From contig VIIQ02000032.1 in assembly GCA_007449985.2 (NCBI GenBank), positions 186,001 through 250,000 on the forward strand: a stretch of 64,000 nucleotides of DNA, in the 5' to 3' direction. The notes beneath the pieces were generated by a model. It made no database searches and was not told the DNA's origin. It saw only the letters and a list, made by a program, of their open reading frames with translations. The stretch is from Desmodesmus armatus (taxonomy: Eukaryota > Chlorophyta > Chlorophyceae > Sphaeropleales > Scenedesmaceae). Both the position numbers and the translations under genes were made by a program. Shown here in pieces: positions 33,101 to 44,306 of the stretch. Each line of letters begins with the position of its first letter. Position 1 is the stretch's first letter.

Positions 33101-33279
33101 GGCTGCAGCCGGCGCTGCAGGCTCGCGGTGAGGATGAGCGGCGGCAGGGGCGCGAGTGGCAGGTGTTGGTGAATGGGGTGCCCTACCCTGCTCGCCAAGG
33201 CAGGAGTGGGGTGGCACTGCGCCTGGGGGATGTTGTCACTGTGCAGGGCCTAAGCTTCAAGCTGCAGCTGGCCCAGTGA
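27122..33279 (+). CDS. Chromatin-reader-like protein: BRWD-type module, PHD fingers, FHA-like end
   Basis: Well-supported exons are 27582-27634, 27718-27953, 28153-28547, 28714-28823, 29074-29175, 29600-29803, 30027-30174, 30524-31129 and 31412-33279, about 1,250 residues. A short first exon 27122-27151 (ending EPHVWVE) fits in phase but is tentative. SSDYLVPAALFYEGL, WWSIKLEWEGHQTDR and FRFGNPWEM match the module beside the bromodomain in plant WDR9/BRWD proteins, yet no WD40 repeats or bromodomain are present. Acidic and Lys/Arg-rich stretches follow. Two zinc fingers come next: CVVC...C...YHAGC...CPSHGCHGC, then CCC...YHHRQC...CPHC, resembling the PHD plus C5HCH pair of NSD/EDM2-type proteins. 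The last 80 residues (WQVLVNGVPY, LRLGDVVTVQG) look FHA-like. The frame shifts near 32050. A nuclear histone-reading role is inferred. Confidence 0.7.
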
Positions 33280-33512
33280 GTCGGGATTTGATACTGCTGC
33301 AAATGCAGAGTGCGTACGGTTTTCACCCAGTCGTTTTTGGCTTTTTGGGGGTGCCCCATCCACTCAAGCGATTGGATCACAAACTCCTCTACGTAGTATA
33401 CACATTGATTACTCTGTACAGCCTGTGTGTGCTGTGAGACGTCCTTGATTGAGCGGCTGGTCTGACAGCACCCCTGCCGATGATATTGCACTGCACCATT
33501 GCACACTAGTGA

Positions 33513-33536
33513 GGTTCACATGCATCCATGTGAACC
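33513..33536. repeat. Perfect 10-bp inverted repeat with 4-nt loop
   Basis: GGTTCACATG, then CATC, then CATGTGAACC. It lies about 230 nt after the PHD-gene stop and could form a stable hairpin in the 3' UTR. Confidence 0.85.
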
Positions 33537-34289
33537 GCAGCGCACCTGGCAGGAGGGCGCATGGACTTTGTGATGTTGGTGGCAAGAAGTGTTGCACACG
33601 TTCTGGCCAGCTGTGCCCCTCGTGTCCCATTCTGTTGTGGCAGCAGCGGTGCCCAGTGATCTGTCATTTTTGCAGTTCAGGCGGGTGGGTTGACTGCAGG
33701 ACACGACACCTGGCAGTAGCCATGCATAAGCAGCGGTGTTCTGTATTGCCAAAGCAGTGTATGCTTGTGGACTGTCATGCCTCTATTGTTCACGCCGCAA
33801 GCAAGCAAAGCACTGCACATGTGCTGTTGTGTTCACGTCCGAGCAGGTGTGTTTTCTGCATGCTGATCAGGACCCCGATGGCTGTGCTGGTTGGCACTTT
33901 ACTTGGGCACGCATGCTGTTCCTGGTGACTTTTTGTCGCCGTGGCAAAGTTCACACGCACTCATAGGTGCTGCCTCTTAGCTGTCATTCTCTGCCCAACT
34001 GGCACGCCTTCACGATCTCAGTGGAGATTTTAGTGCACATGCCGACATGTCATTGCCACTATCCGCTGTGTACAGCAGGCCCATCTGTGGCTGATGTGTT
34101 GTTAGTGGCCTTTTTTGAACATGTAGTGGTCCCAATTGCTGGCGTGTTGTTTTGCCGCCAGCAGATGGTGTGCGGGGGGAAATAGATTTGACCTTTGTCA
34201 GCCATGACAGTTTCCCACCCACAGTCACTTCCCTGTCGGGTGTGCTTAAGCACTGACTCTAAATTTGTCTAATGCAGCAGTCGCGGCTG

Positions 34290-34294
34290 TTACA
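34290..34294 (-). terminator. TGTAA polyadenylation signal of secreted protein A
   Basis: The minus strand reads TGTAA about 340 nt after the stop at 34632. Confidence 0.55.
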
Positions 34295-34631
34295 TTGCAG
34301 CACCCCTGCATCATGCACATGTGCATGCCTATGCCTAGTCTGTGGCCTCAAAGCAGACATGTTGACATGGGACTGGCCTAAACCGTTCTATCACTCAACT
34401 CAGCAAGGCAGAGGGCCCTGCTTGGTAGAAAAAACAGGCAGCAATAAAGGGAGCATAATCATCAACCTAATCCATAACTCGTAACCAACAGCCTGTTGGT
34501 GACTGAGTCACACATGACAAGCGAGCACAGTGTTGAGCTGTGCCAAAGAAAACTTTGCTACAACATCACAGAGTAGGGCTAGAAGCGCCCATGCATATAC
34601 TACACAGCACATGCACCTAGTAATCGCACTG

Positions 34632-36706
34632 CTACAAACCCATCCACTGTGCCAGCCGCCGCAGGCCGCTGCCTGTGGCCATCTGGTTCCAGTTCAGTGG
34701 CTGCTGGAAGCTGCCGGTGATGTTGTTCCCCAGGTCAAACGCTGACACCGTGTTGCTGCTGCTCTTCTTGTTGGAGCCGTCGGTTGCAGCACACCAGAAG
34801 CAATTCCCTGGCTTGCATCCGCACTGCACGGCATCTTGCAGCGCCTCTGCAACAGCTGCTGTAACGGGTTTGTTGCTTGACAGGGCTTTCTTCACCTCGT
34901 CCTGTGCACTGAGGGTCACTGGGGTCATGGAGCCTGCTGCTGTGGCACATTTGCTGCTGTAGGACTCGAAGATTTCGTCCAGTGAGTCATACAGCGCATT
35001 AGTCATAGTCTTCATTCGGCTGTGAGCTGCTGCGCACTGATGGTTGAAGACTGTGGCGCTGGCATCTGTGAGTGCGTTGATAATGGCAACCTTGGACGCC
35101 TGCAAGCGGCAGTAGGTGATTCGCAGTAGTAGTCAGTACTAGCGCCACTAGGAGTGAGAATGGGTGATGGAAGTCGCCAGGAGCAGGAGCCATGGAGAGC
35201 AGGACAGCAATGCACGGCGGACCCTGTCACACATCGGGTGTGGCACAGCATAAGGGTGCGCTGTTCTGCACACGGGGTTTCGCCGGTGGACGTGTTGATC
35301 ACTGGGGCTTGCTGCTGAAGGGGCTGTTGGGACTTCAAGTTCTGTGGAGAAGGGGCTGGCATATGGATCATGCTGTTTTGTGTGATGTGTGCCACAGCAG
35401 CTACCCAAGAGCTTCTGTCTCGTGCTGCTGCATGCCTTCCTTGCAGCCAAGCCTTCCTGTAGCTCTCACCTTCATCTGCTGCGTGACCATGCCTCCAGCA
35501 CATGCACTCGCCACACCCTGTGCTGACACATCAGCACCGGTCTTCAGCATCACATTGCCAATGATAACTGCCACAGTACTCAGAGTCACATCCACCCCTG
35601 CCTCGAGAGCCTTCGTGCTCTTGTCTGAGTCGCAGTAAGACCCTACTGCCCTGGAAATGGCCCGTGCCATTGAGAACTGACCCTTGACTGATGAGGCAAC
35701 TGCATTTGACAAGTCCTTGGACTTGTCGTAACTCCAGCCAGGAGGCAGGGGCTTGCACTTGCAGGTGTCGCAGTTGCTGCAGGCGGCTGCAACTACCTCC
35801 CCGAAAGCCTTTGTGAGAACCTCTGCTGTTGACTGAGCCTGTGCTGTGCCCTTACTGACTGCCTTGCCCATGCCTAGTGAGCATGCATTCGACCAGGACG
35901 CTGCAGTAGTCTTGATGAAGGCCTGTGCATACTGCTGACTGGTGAGTGCAACTCGGACTGCATTGCAGCCCTTGCTTGCTGCCATCCAAGCACAACCTGT
36001 CGACTGTGCGATAGACTCAGCTGACACCTCTGCGTTCATGCAGCCATTGGCGCACGCCATAGTGTATGACTTCTTGCTGGGGCTGACCAGGGGGACGTCG
36101 GTTGCTGGGGTGATCTCAATGCCGCTGATGCTACTGGCTGTCATCTGGACAAGGGCAGAGGCACATGCACTAGCGGCGCTGGAGATGGTGGCTAAGGGGT
36201 CACCACCGCTGCACAGCCCCTTCATTGCATTGCCTATCGCCTCAGCACACGCCACTGAAGCTTGGTTCTTCAGGTGCATGGTGCTGTTGGAAAAGGAACT
36301 GACCAGGCCGGCCCCGTTGGCTGACACAGCCTTGCTGTGGGAACATACAGACACCCGTGCGAGCTGTGGCCGTGAGAAAGCATCTGCTCAGCAGCAACAG
36401 CAGCAGCAGAGCACTCAAATGGTGAGACTTGGAACTAATTACATGAATAAGTCTAATACTGTTGCATGCACCAGCAAATGCTGGCAACCAGGAGCCAGAC
36501 CAGGCATTGGGTGTACTGCTGCTGCATGGACAACACTTACTTGCGCCTGTGCACGCATCGTTCTGTCCTTCCGCACTATTGGAGTCGTGTGATATCGTGA
36601 AACTAGGTACTTGCTGCTTTAGGTGCGCTAGTGGGTCGAACAGAGCTTGCACGCTGGTGGCTGCCAACAGTATCAAGCAGCACCAAGCAGACGCCATGCG
36701 CCTCAT
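34632..36706 (-). CDS. Secreted Ala/Cys-rich protein A (paralogue of B)
   Basis: Three exons (36706-36541, 36383-35470, 35099-34632) give 515 residues. The N-terminus is a signal peptide (basic MRRM, hydrophobic CCLILLAATSV, then QA). The body is Ala/Ser-rich helix with regularly placed single cysteines. It carries two clusters: CSNCDTCKCKPL near residue 257 and CGCKPGNCFWC near 450. Paralogue B has both clusters and the same intron phases (1, then 0). The CxxC/CxC spacing resembles metallothioneins, so metal binding or dense disulphide cross-linking outside the cell are both possible. Repeated helix motifs such as ASACASALVQM suggest internal duplication. I recognise no named family. The exon 1-2 junction was chosen because it aligns exactly with B. 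Confidence 0.75.
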
Positions 36707-38295
36707 CGTAAAATATGCAGAATATACGTTTTGACGCACAATAACGTGCTCGATGTGTGCTTTTGAAGCGTTCGTCTTCACCGGAAGACTTCAATGAAAA
36801 AGGAGGGAACTGACCAGTGCTGAAGTTGAGCAGGTCCGGTATATGACGCCTCTCATATAATATTCATTTCGACGTGATATTAAAATCTATCATTGAGGTG
36901 ACGGCATACTGCGTGTAAATGGCAGAGTATACATGAAGCGGGCTTCTCCTGTAGCACTGCACATCTGTACAGGGTGTATGCAGAAGGCATGACAAGCATC
37001 CCACACCTTGAAAAAGGGTAGCAAAACTTTCTTGCATTGAACTGCAGGCAGTCTCGAGATTAGTCCGTATGGCGGCCAGCCTGGCGTAAGTGGCTAGTGG
37101 TCCCCATTGGTCCCACTCTGCAGGGTTCACACAAAGATACTGGTTGTTACACAGGAACCTTCAAGCAGCTGCATGGCTGCTGCTGCCACATGCCCCAGCA
37201 CCCATGCATCACCTGCCACTTATTGGCGGCTCGTGCTTCCTGAAGCAACTGCACTCTGCAAATGTCAGTGATGATCCTACCTAGTGCGATCAACGCTGCG
37301 CCCTGAAAACTGCCACGGAAAGCACCCCAAGTGTAGCTGTGTCAACGATAGGTCAATAGGCCTCGGCGCACCAGTGGCAGCACCTTGATGGTTTGAAAAT
37401 GTCATGAACAATTAGGACACTGCCCTGTGTTTGCACCAAGACCTGGTGCAAAACAGAGGCAGTGCGCAATAAATGCATAAAGGGATCACAAAAACAACAA
37501 TACAACTTGGGGGTCATTGGGTGTTGCAAGGGGTATCCTGAGTCTGGGGTTACCTAAGCTGCTGTTACCAGCAGCTCAAACAGCAGAACCAACTATGGGG
37601 ACGGGGACACCGATGGCATATGATGGGCCTCTCTCTGCAAATCCTAAGAGTGCAGGCAACTGCATGGGTGCCTACTAAGAGAGGCATGCGACAGCAGCAC
37701 AAGCAGCTGCTTTCAGCCTGCACGATAGACACTGTGAGGCAGGAGACATGCTGCTGTACGGCTGGTGTCAACAACTGTAGCAATGACATTATCGCCTGTA
37801 TCTTGGCTGCGTGCTGCACTTTGCTGTGCCACAGCAAGGCTTGCTGCGCCTGCTGATAAATACAAGCATTGCAGCAGCACCAGGTCAGAGAGGGAAAGGG
37901 ATGGACACCCCCTCCGCATTCCTGGCATAAGCTCTGCTCGACTGCCATGCCTGCACACAGACTCTACAAGCTGCATACCACACTACCTAGCTAGTGTGCT
38001 GAACACCAACAGCCAACCATGCCTGCGGTGAGGCCTGGAAAAGACTGCCAAATAATAAACGGCCACTACCAACCCATCAGGCTGCTGACACATTGGCGGG
38101 CGCTTTCATCACCTCCACAACATAACACTTGCTTCTTCACGTACCAAACAACTGCCACTTGAATCATGTATAGGGCAGCACATAGCAGCTGAAAGCAGAC
38201 CAACTGTATTGCCACACCCTGACGACATAACAACTGCACACCAACTGCATAGGTATTGCGCAGCGCAGTGCAACCCAGCCCAGTGCTGCGCACCC
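36707..38295. other. Spacer between secreted genes A and B
   Basis: This holds the promoter of A and the 3' flank of B. An A/T-rich patch (36855-36895) stands out against the GC-rich background. No gene is supported. Confidence 0.45.
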
Positions 38296-40244
38296 TTAGC
38301 GAGAACCCAGGCCGGCAAACTTCAAAGGGAACACACCCTTCTTGGCCTTCGCACCCTGTGTACTGGTCAGCTGTACTGCAAGATCCTGTGGGCTTGCTAC
38401 AGCCTGGCCCGGCTTGCACCACGTGCATGCTACCTTCTTGCATCCACAGGACCTAGCTTCTGTCAATGCCTCTGCCATTTTCTTCACAAGAGGCTTGGCA
38501 TTGCTAGTGGCCAGGTCACGGATTGCCTTGTGAGTGAAGCCGTTGCCGTCCTTCTTGGTACAGCGCTCAGCAACGCGCTTGGTGATGTTTTGCAGGGAGT
38601 CTGTGACAAGTGTCTCCAGGTTTGCAAACTTGGCTGCGGCTTGGGGGCACCAGCTGCCGTACACCAGGGCGCCTGCATCTGCCAGCACTTGACCTGAAAC
38701 TGACCTCACGGCCTGGGGTGGGCACAGGAGGGGGCGAGCGAGAGGGGCAGGTGCCGCAGCAGCAACAGCGGCGAGGTGAGGGGGGCGCGGCAGGTGTTGG
38801 AGTGATGGTGAGTCAGCAGTTGCGACAGACCTGGCTGAGAACTTGGTGCAGCACTGCAAGCTGCACAGCTTGGGTTGCATGCAGCTGTACTTTGTGCAGC
38901 GAAAATGAAGTCTGCTGATGCCGCACACTTTGAAGACCAACACACCAGTGCTGCAAAGAAAACGTTTGCGTGTGCCAACCTGCAGGTTTGCTTGCTCAGG
39001 ACAGCAGGCCTGAATTTCGTGCAAGAGCATGATAGTCACCATGAGGACATTCAGCAGCTGCATGCAAAGCGCAATTGTCTAACTCACCGAGATCTCAGAT
39101 GCCAAGGAGCCACCACCACAGGCCCAGGAGTTGTCACCAGATGCCGCCGCAAAGCCCCGCACCAAGCCCATAGCGCCAATCACCAAGTCTGACCACGTGC
39201 CAATAATGGCCCGCGCCTTCGACTTCGCATGTTCCATAGTGCCGTTGCCGGAGCAGAAGGTGGTGGTGGCTTGGGCCATTGCCCGTGCAAGGCCGACTCG
39301 CCCTGCTGCAACATCTGCTGCTGCATTTGAGAAGTCTCCTGCGTCATTCAGGTTGAATGAGTGCTGCAGGGGCTTGCACTTGCAAGTTGGGCAGTTGGCA
39401 CATGCCTGTGCTGCAACGAGGCCCATAGCCTTAGCAATGGATGCTGCTGCTGATGCTGCAATCACCTCGCCGCCGGACGTCACCATGCCTACACCGCTAG
39501 TGCAAGCTTTGCCCCAGGACTCTGCGGTGTCCTTGACAAATGCATGAGTGAATGCACGTGTCTGGACATGTGTGGTGGCTGCAATGCAGTTGTCAGTCGC
39601 CTTTGCCACCCCGCATGCTGCTGCTTGTGCGAAGGCTTGTGCTGCTCCCTGGGAAGTGGCACAGCTTGACCCACACGCCTCTAGCCGGCCTTGGCTTGTG
39701 ACGTTGCCCTGTGCTGCTTTGTGCGACATATCAAACACGACGCTGCCTGTGAGCGCCCGTGTGTATATAGCTGCCATCGCTGCTCCACACGTGCTGGCCA
39801 AGTTGAAGATGGTGGCCATGGGGTCACCACCGGCACAAAGCTCGCCGATGGACCCGGCTACTGCGTCTCCACAGGCTGTTGCTGCCACCTTCAGGACCTG
39901 GGACTGTGCATGGGCGAAGGAGAAGCCACTCTGCAGGCCGTATCCGGTCACTGAGGCGCGGGCACATGTCTGCACTCGGGAGATCTGCGGTGCTGTGTCC
40001 GTCGCTGCGCAGCAGAACGTATGGAAGAAAGTATCAGCTACTGAAATGTATGAAGCAGGAAACGTGCAGGAACGGCACAGTCCTGCAGGCGTGTTTTGGC
40101 GGGTGAGATACAGGCAGTTGCCTCCATGCACTCACTCGAATTGCTGCAGGTATCAATGTCCGTGGCCGTCATGATGGGTTCAATTGCATACGCAATGGAG
40201 CCCAAAGACGCCACAACCGCCAAAAGCAGCAACAGCGGGCGCAT
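38296..40244 (-). CDS. Secreted Ala/Cys-rich protein B (paralogue of A)
   Basis: Three exons (40244-40136, 40004-39088, 38712-38296) give 480 residues. A clear signal peptide (MRPLLLLLAVVASLGSIAYA) is followed by a Cys-bearing linker; spacing to the next Cys is identical in A. The body aligns with A throughout: LCAGGDPMATI, FVKDTAESWGKAC, CANCPTCKCKPL near residue 237 and CGCKKVACTWC near 431. Exon lengths and intron phases match A, so the two are tandem duplicates on one strand. Likely an extracellular or wall protein; function unknown. It is divergent from secreted gene C with 388 bp between starts. Confidence 0.78.
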
Positions 40245-40632
40245 CGTGGCTGCCAAAAGCAGCAAACGCTGCTTCCTATACCAAAATAACCATTAAAGAA
40301 GTTTTACGTGAACAAAGAATATGGATGGCCTGTGCTGTGGATGCCGGGCGGCAACTCACACCAGGCTCTTCCTCAATAACAAGTAGTATGTGACCAGAAC
40401 TAGAAGGCGTCTCCAGTGTGATGCGTGTAGCTTCGATGCTTGTGCCGCGAGAGTCGAGCGGACGGGGCTCACAAACATGACATGACACAATTGTGGCTGG
40501 TCTGGCACCTTGGGAGAGCTTGGAGCCTCAGATTAATCTTCAAATCAATCGAAAAAAGCAAAAGTCCCGCTGAAAAGGGCTGGTATGTCATCGGGATAGC
40601 AGCGCGCCATCTGCAGCCTTTGGGCGAAAACA
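40245..40632. promoter_or_regulatory. Divergent promoter region, secreted genes B and C
   Basis: The 388 bp lies between two outward starts. It contains an A-rich patch near 40550-40565. The genes may be co-regulated. Confidence 0.45.
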
Positions 40633-43574
40633 ATGCAACGGAGGCACACCGTTGCTCTCATCACACTTGCTGTGGTGTTTCTGTTAGCATCTACGTCGCA
40701 TGCAGCTCCAGGTTGGTCAGCGGCACCGCCCTTCATCTTGACAGTACAAGGCAGCAGCAAATTGGTCAGACATACAAACATGCCTTGCATGCTCCTGCTG
40801 CTGCTGCTTCAGGGACAGATGTCTGCCCAGATATCTGTGGCCAGCTGCCAGACAAGCAGCGCCAGGCAGCTGGCTTGGCAATCTCTATGGTGGCTCTGAC
40901 CTCATGTGAGGGGGACATTGAGGGTGCAGCACGTGCTGTGGCCACAGCAGCAGCGGATGGTGACCTCAGTGCTTTTGGTGCTGGACTGTCTGTTGGAGCA
41001 GCTGTACTGGCAGGTGAGCCTTGAAGCCGAAACTTTATGGATCCTGTTGGACGACTTGCATGCAAACCCCCCCCCCCCCCCCCCCCACCCCCTTGTCACC
41101 TGCTTGCATGCGATACCAGTAGCATGACAGCAGCCAGCCAGCAGCTGAGCGAGACACAGCTAAATTGTGAGTGTATTGTGGGATGCGTGGCTATGCACTG
41201 CCACTCCACAGGCGTCATCAGCCGTGTCAGTACAGCAGCACCTCACACAGCTTCTTTCTGCAGCTACCAGCTCGTTCAAGGTTAACATGTTTCAGCTCAG
41301 GCCAGATATTGAGCTTGTCAGCCCTGGCAGGCAATCCACTTGACACCCCATTGGCCCGTAAAAGCTCTTAGGGTCAACAGTAGCAGCAGCAGCAGCAGCA
41401 GCACGGCTGAGTGACCCAATATGACGCTGCCAGGCACCAAAGCAGCAGCAGCACTCACCAAGCAGCAGCAGTATCCCCCACATTCCACATCATCAGCAGC
41501 AGCCTTCCCCACACGCCCAACTATCCAAATGCTGCTGACAAACCCATGTCACATGGTGTTGATGCTGACTACCGCATTGTTGCCAGGTCCTGACGAAAAT
41601 GGACGTGGTCAGATGGCACAAATCATCCAGGAGACTCTCACGGTTGCTGATTCAAAGAACAAGACCGTGGGCGTTGCATCAGCGCTGGGCAATGCCCTAG
41701 CAGCAATGACAGGATCGGCAGCAGAGTCAGTTGCCAACCAGACAGTGCAGGCCCTCAACGACCTGGCAGTGGATGTCAGCTGCAGCGCTGCAGCAAGCTC
41801 TGCATCAAGTAAGCAGAAGTGTCTGCACAACACGCATGCAGGGAGAGGGTGTGTAGCAGAAGTGTCTCACAACACAAATGCAGGGGGATGAGGGTATATA
41901 GCAGAAGTGTCTGCACGACACGCATGCAGGGGAAAGAGAGTTTCAGCAGGAGTGTCTGCACAAGACGCATGCAGGGGGATGAGAGTGTCTAAGGTTTGAA
42001 GGGGATTGAAGGGTCAGTGCGCAATGCTCAGCACCAGCTGTCTCTTGTTGACAGCAGCAGTGGTTTGTCGTCAAATGCACCATTTCAGACACAGCCACAG
42101 ACTGGTCAGACACTGGGAGGTAGCGCCATCATCCAGCATCGCCACTCAGCAGCAGCTTGTCACTGCTTCAAAACTCAAACCCACAGCCCGTCATGCAAGC
42201 CCTGCACAACCCCACACAGCACACACCTCACAGGATTGCTCCTCACACAAACTTCTCCCCTCCTGCCTTTTCTCCTGCCCTGCCGCCCCTGCAGCCCTAT
42301 TCTTCTCCACAAAGCATGCAAACCCCGGCCTGGCTTCCTTCTTCCTCAACAACGCTGTCAAGCACGGCAACGTCTGCTGGGTGCGGCGATTGAGACGGTT
42401 GACCTCTTCACCTGTTTTCAACCTGCCCCCACCATCATCTCCCTGCACGAGGCGCATGCAGGCAGCATCTACTGTCAGTGTGTCTCTCATCACAGCGTCA
42501 GCATGCAGGGCTGACAAGTCTACCCCAGTGGCAGCGGCGGCATATGCTTTGACTACTGCAGCTGTGAAGGATGGCTGCAGCTTTGCAAGTGCGGTGGCAG
42601 CCTCTCAGATGCAAGGTGCGCGTGTCGGCTGGGTGAAGCTAGCTCCGCAACATACATTCAATGCTGCCTGTGGTTTACAAACGTACGTGCGCTCAAGTGA
42701 TGTGTGTGGTCGTTGCCACTAAAGCACACCCTTATGCCGGTGTGCCATATAGATTGTGCGTGGGCTGCCCTAGTAGGATACATGCAGCTGCCTGCTACAC
42801 CAACAAGGCATTGCCTGCTATGCAGCAGCCACTCCTTCAAGCCCCTCTTCTTTTGTTCATAGAGTCAATCAGCTGTCTTGGGGTGTGTCATGCAGCTTCA
42901 AGCAGTGTTGCTGCACCCTTTGCATTGCTGCCTCTGCAGGCTTGCCCAGGGAAGCTGTACAGGACGTGTACAAGGCTGCCATCACCAAGGCGGGTGCCAG
43001 CAACACGCAGCAGCAGCTGAGCAATGGCTTTGTGTCAGCACTGACTCAGATTGATGATGTCAACAGCGGGCAGGAGTTGCTGGACAATTTGCTGGCTGCA
43101 GTTGAGGCCACTATCAAGGCTAGCGGCTGCGTTGCAGCTCAGAAGTTCACACAAGGTGGGGCACCGCAGTTGGACGTCATACATGCACTGTGAACTGCTG
43201 TAAGAGCATAATGCGCAGTGAATGCTGTCGAGGAGGTGTCTATGTGGGCAGCAGTGCATGTGCAGTCGGCACTGAATAGGGCTGATGCACTGCAGCCAAA
43301 TACATTACGCATGCTATGGCTCCAGCAGCATAAGGGTAGTGCTGCCATGACAGCTACATATGTATGGCTCCTGCCGCAAATTGCATTGACAAGCAAGGTA
43401 CGCCAGTATATGACCGTCCTGTATGTTGCTGTGGGCGTCATCATGATGTGTTGTCTGCACGCAGGCCTGCACGCCAAGCTCGCAAGCCTGGACCCCTCCA
43501 ACAAGCCCACAGTGAAAGCAGCCTTTGCAGCACGCCCTTACATCGCCGCCTGCAAGTACAGCTACGGCGTGTGA
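40633..43574 (+). CDS. Secreted Ala-rich protein C, six symmetric exons
   Basis: Six exons (40633-40711, 40813-41013, 41587-41808, 42496-42615, 42940-43155, 43465-43574) give 315 residues. The first exon is almost only a signal peptide (hydrophobic TVALITLAVVFLLAST). The mature part starts with GTDVCPDIC and continues as Ala-rich helices with single cysteines about every 50-60 residues (LTSCEGD, DVSCSAA, SACRADK, KDGCSFA, ASGCVAA, AACKYSY). All five introns are phase 1. It resembles A and B in composition and helix style but lacks their CxxC clusters, so common descent is only possible. Function unknown; probably extracellular. Confidence 0.78.
41067..41086. repeat. Run of 20 C in intron 2 of gene C
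   Basis: Twenty consecutive cytosines are followed by ACCCCC, within the intron between exons 2 and 3. Confidence 0.9.
41812..41993. repeat. Minisatellite in intron 3 of gene C, about 4 x 48 bp
   Basis: Four imperfect copies of a unit containing GCAGAAGTGTCTGCACAACA followed by CGCATGCAGGG start within a few bases of the splice donor at 41809. Confidence 0.8.
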
Positions 43575-44306
43575 AAGGAGCATCTCATCGCATGACATGC
43601 ATATTCCAGCAGGCGGCTTGAACAGTGTTCCGCTGGGGCATGCTCAGCTGCTGTTGTAGACGGTTGAACCCCATTGTAACATGGAATGAACATGCATAAC
43701 GTTCATTTCAAGAGGATCACGCAGTGCCTGGTGCAGCAATTTGTCGATTGATGCAGTGTCACTAGCACCCGCCAGGCTGGCGTCAGGAGTTGCTTTCAGG
43801 GAGCCTACTTGCCTCTATGTGCAGGCCAGGCCTCTTTGTCGGCATCATTGAGTCACAAAGGCTTGTTTACATCAGTAAGCAATTGACAACAGCATCCATG
43901 CTGGCCCATGAAACCTCCCAGGGTTTGGAATTTCTGGCAAGCGGGGAAAGTTCGCCCTTGTCCCCCGGGCAGCGTCAACGCTTTGAACGAACCAAGCAAG
44001 TAAACAGAAGTTATCATTTTCTTCTCTCCTTTGCTGCTTTCGGAGTGTTGCTCCAGCGTTCTGACAAGTCGTCCCACAGGCCGCGCACGAGAACTTTGTT
44101 TGTGAATTAAACCATAACTGCGTACGGTACATTCTTGGACTTGTTTCGGGGCGGTCAGCCAGCTGGACATTGAGAAACCGACATTGCCATCCAAAGTCCA
44201 AATCCATGTCAGCTGCTTCCCACAGCGGCAGCAGTGCAGCCCCTAAAGTTTTCACTGAGTGTTAGAGTTTACAGCGGGCAGAGAGGGGTGTTGAGAGGCT
44301 CCCAGC
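43575..44306. other. Intergenic, 3' flank of C and MYB1 promoter
   Basis: Apart from the TGTAA at 43675 I see no supportable feature. Short frames on both strands lack any family signature. Confidence 0.5.
43675..43679 (+). terminator. TGTAA polyadenylation signal of secreted protein C
   Basis: TGTAA lies 101 nt after the stop, an ideal distance. Confidence 0.7.

Larger units (their letters stand above)
33280..34631. other. Convergent 3' flanks
   Basis: This 1.35 kb lies between the PHD gene (+) and secreted protein A (-). It contains a short perfect inverted repeat and a minus-strand TGTAA. No gene is supported. Confidence 0.5.

Noticed and set aside
41812..41993. CRISPR-like regular repeats
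   Set aside because: The units are contiguous imperfect tandem copies without unique spacers, in an intron of a eukaryotic gene.
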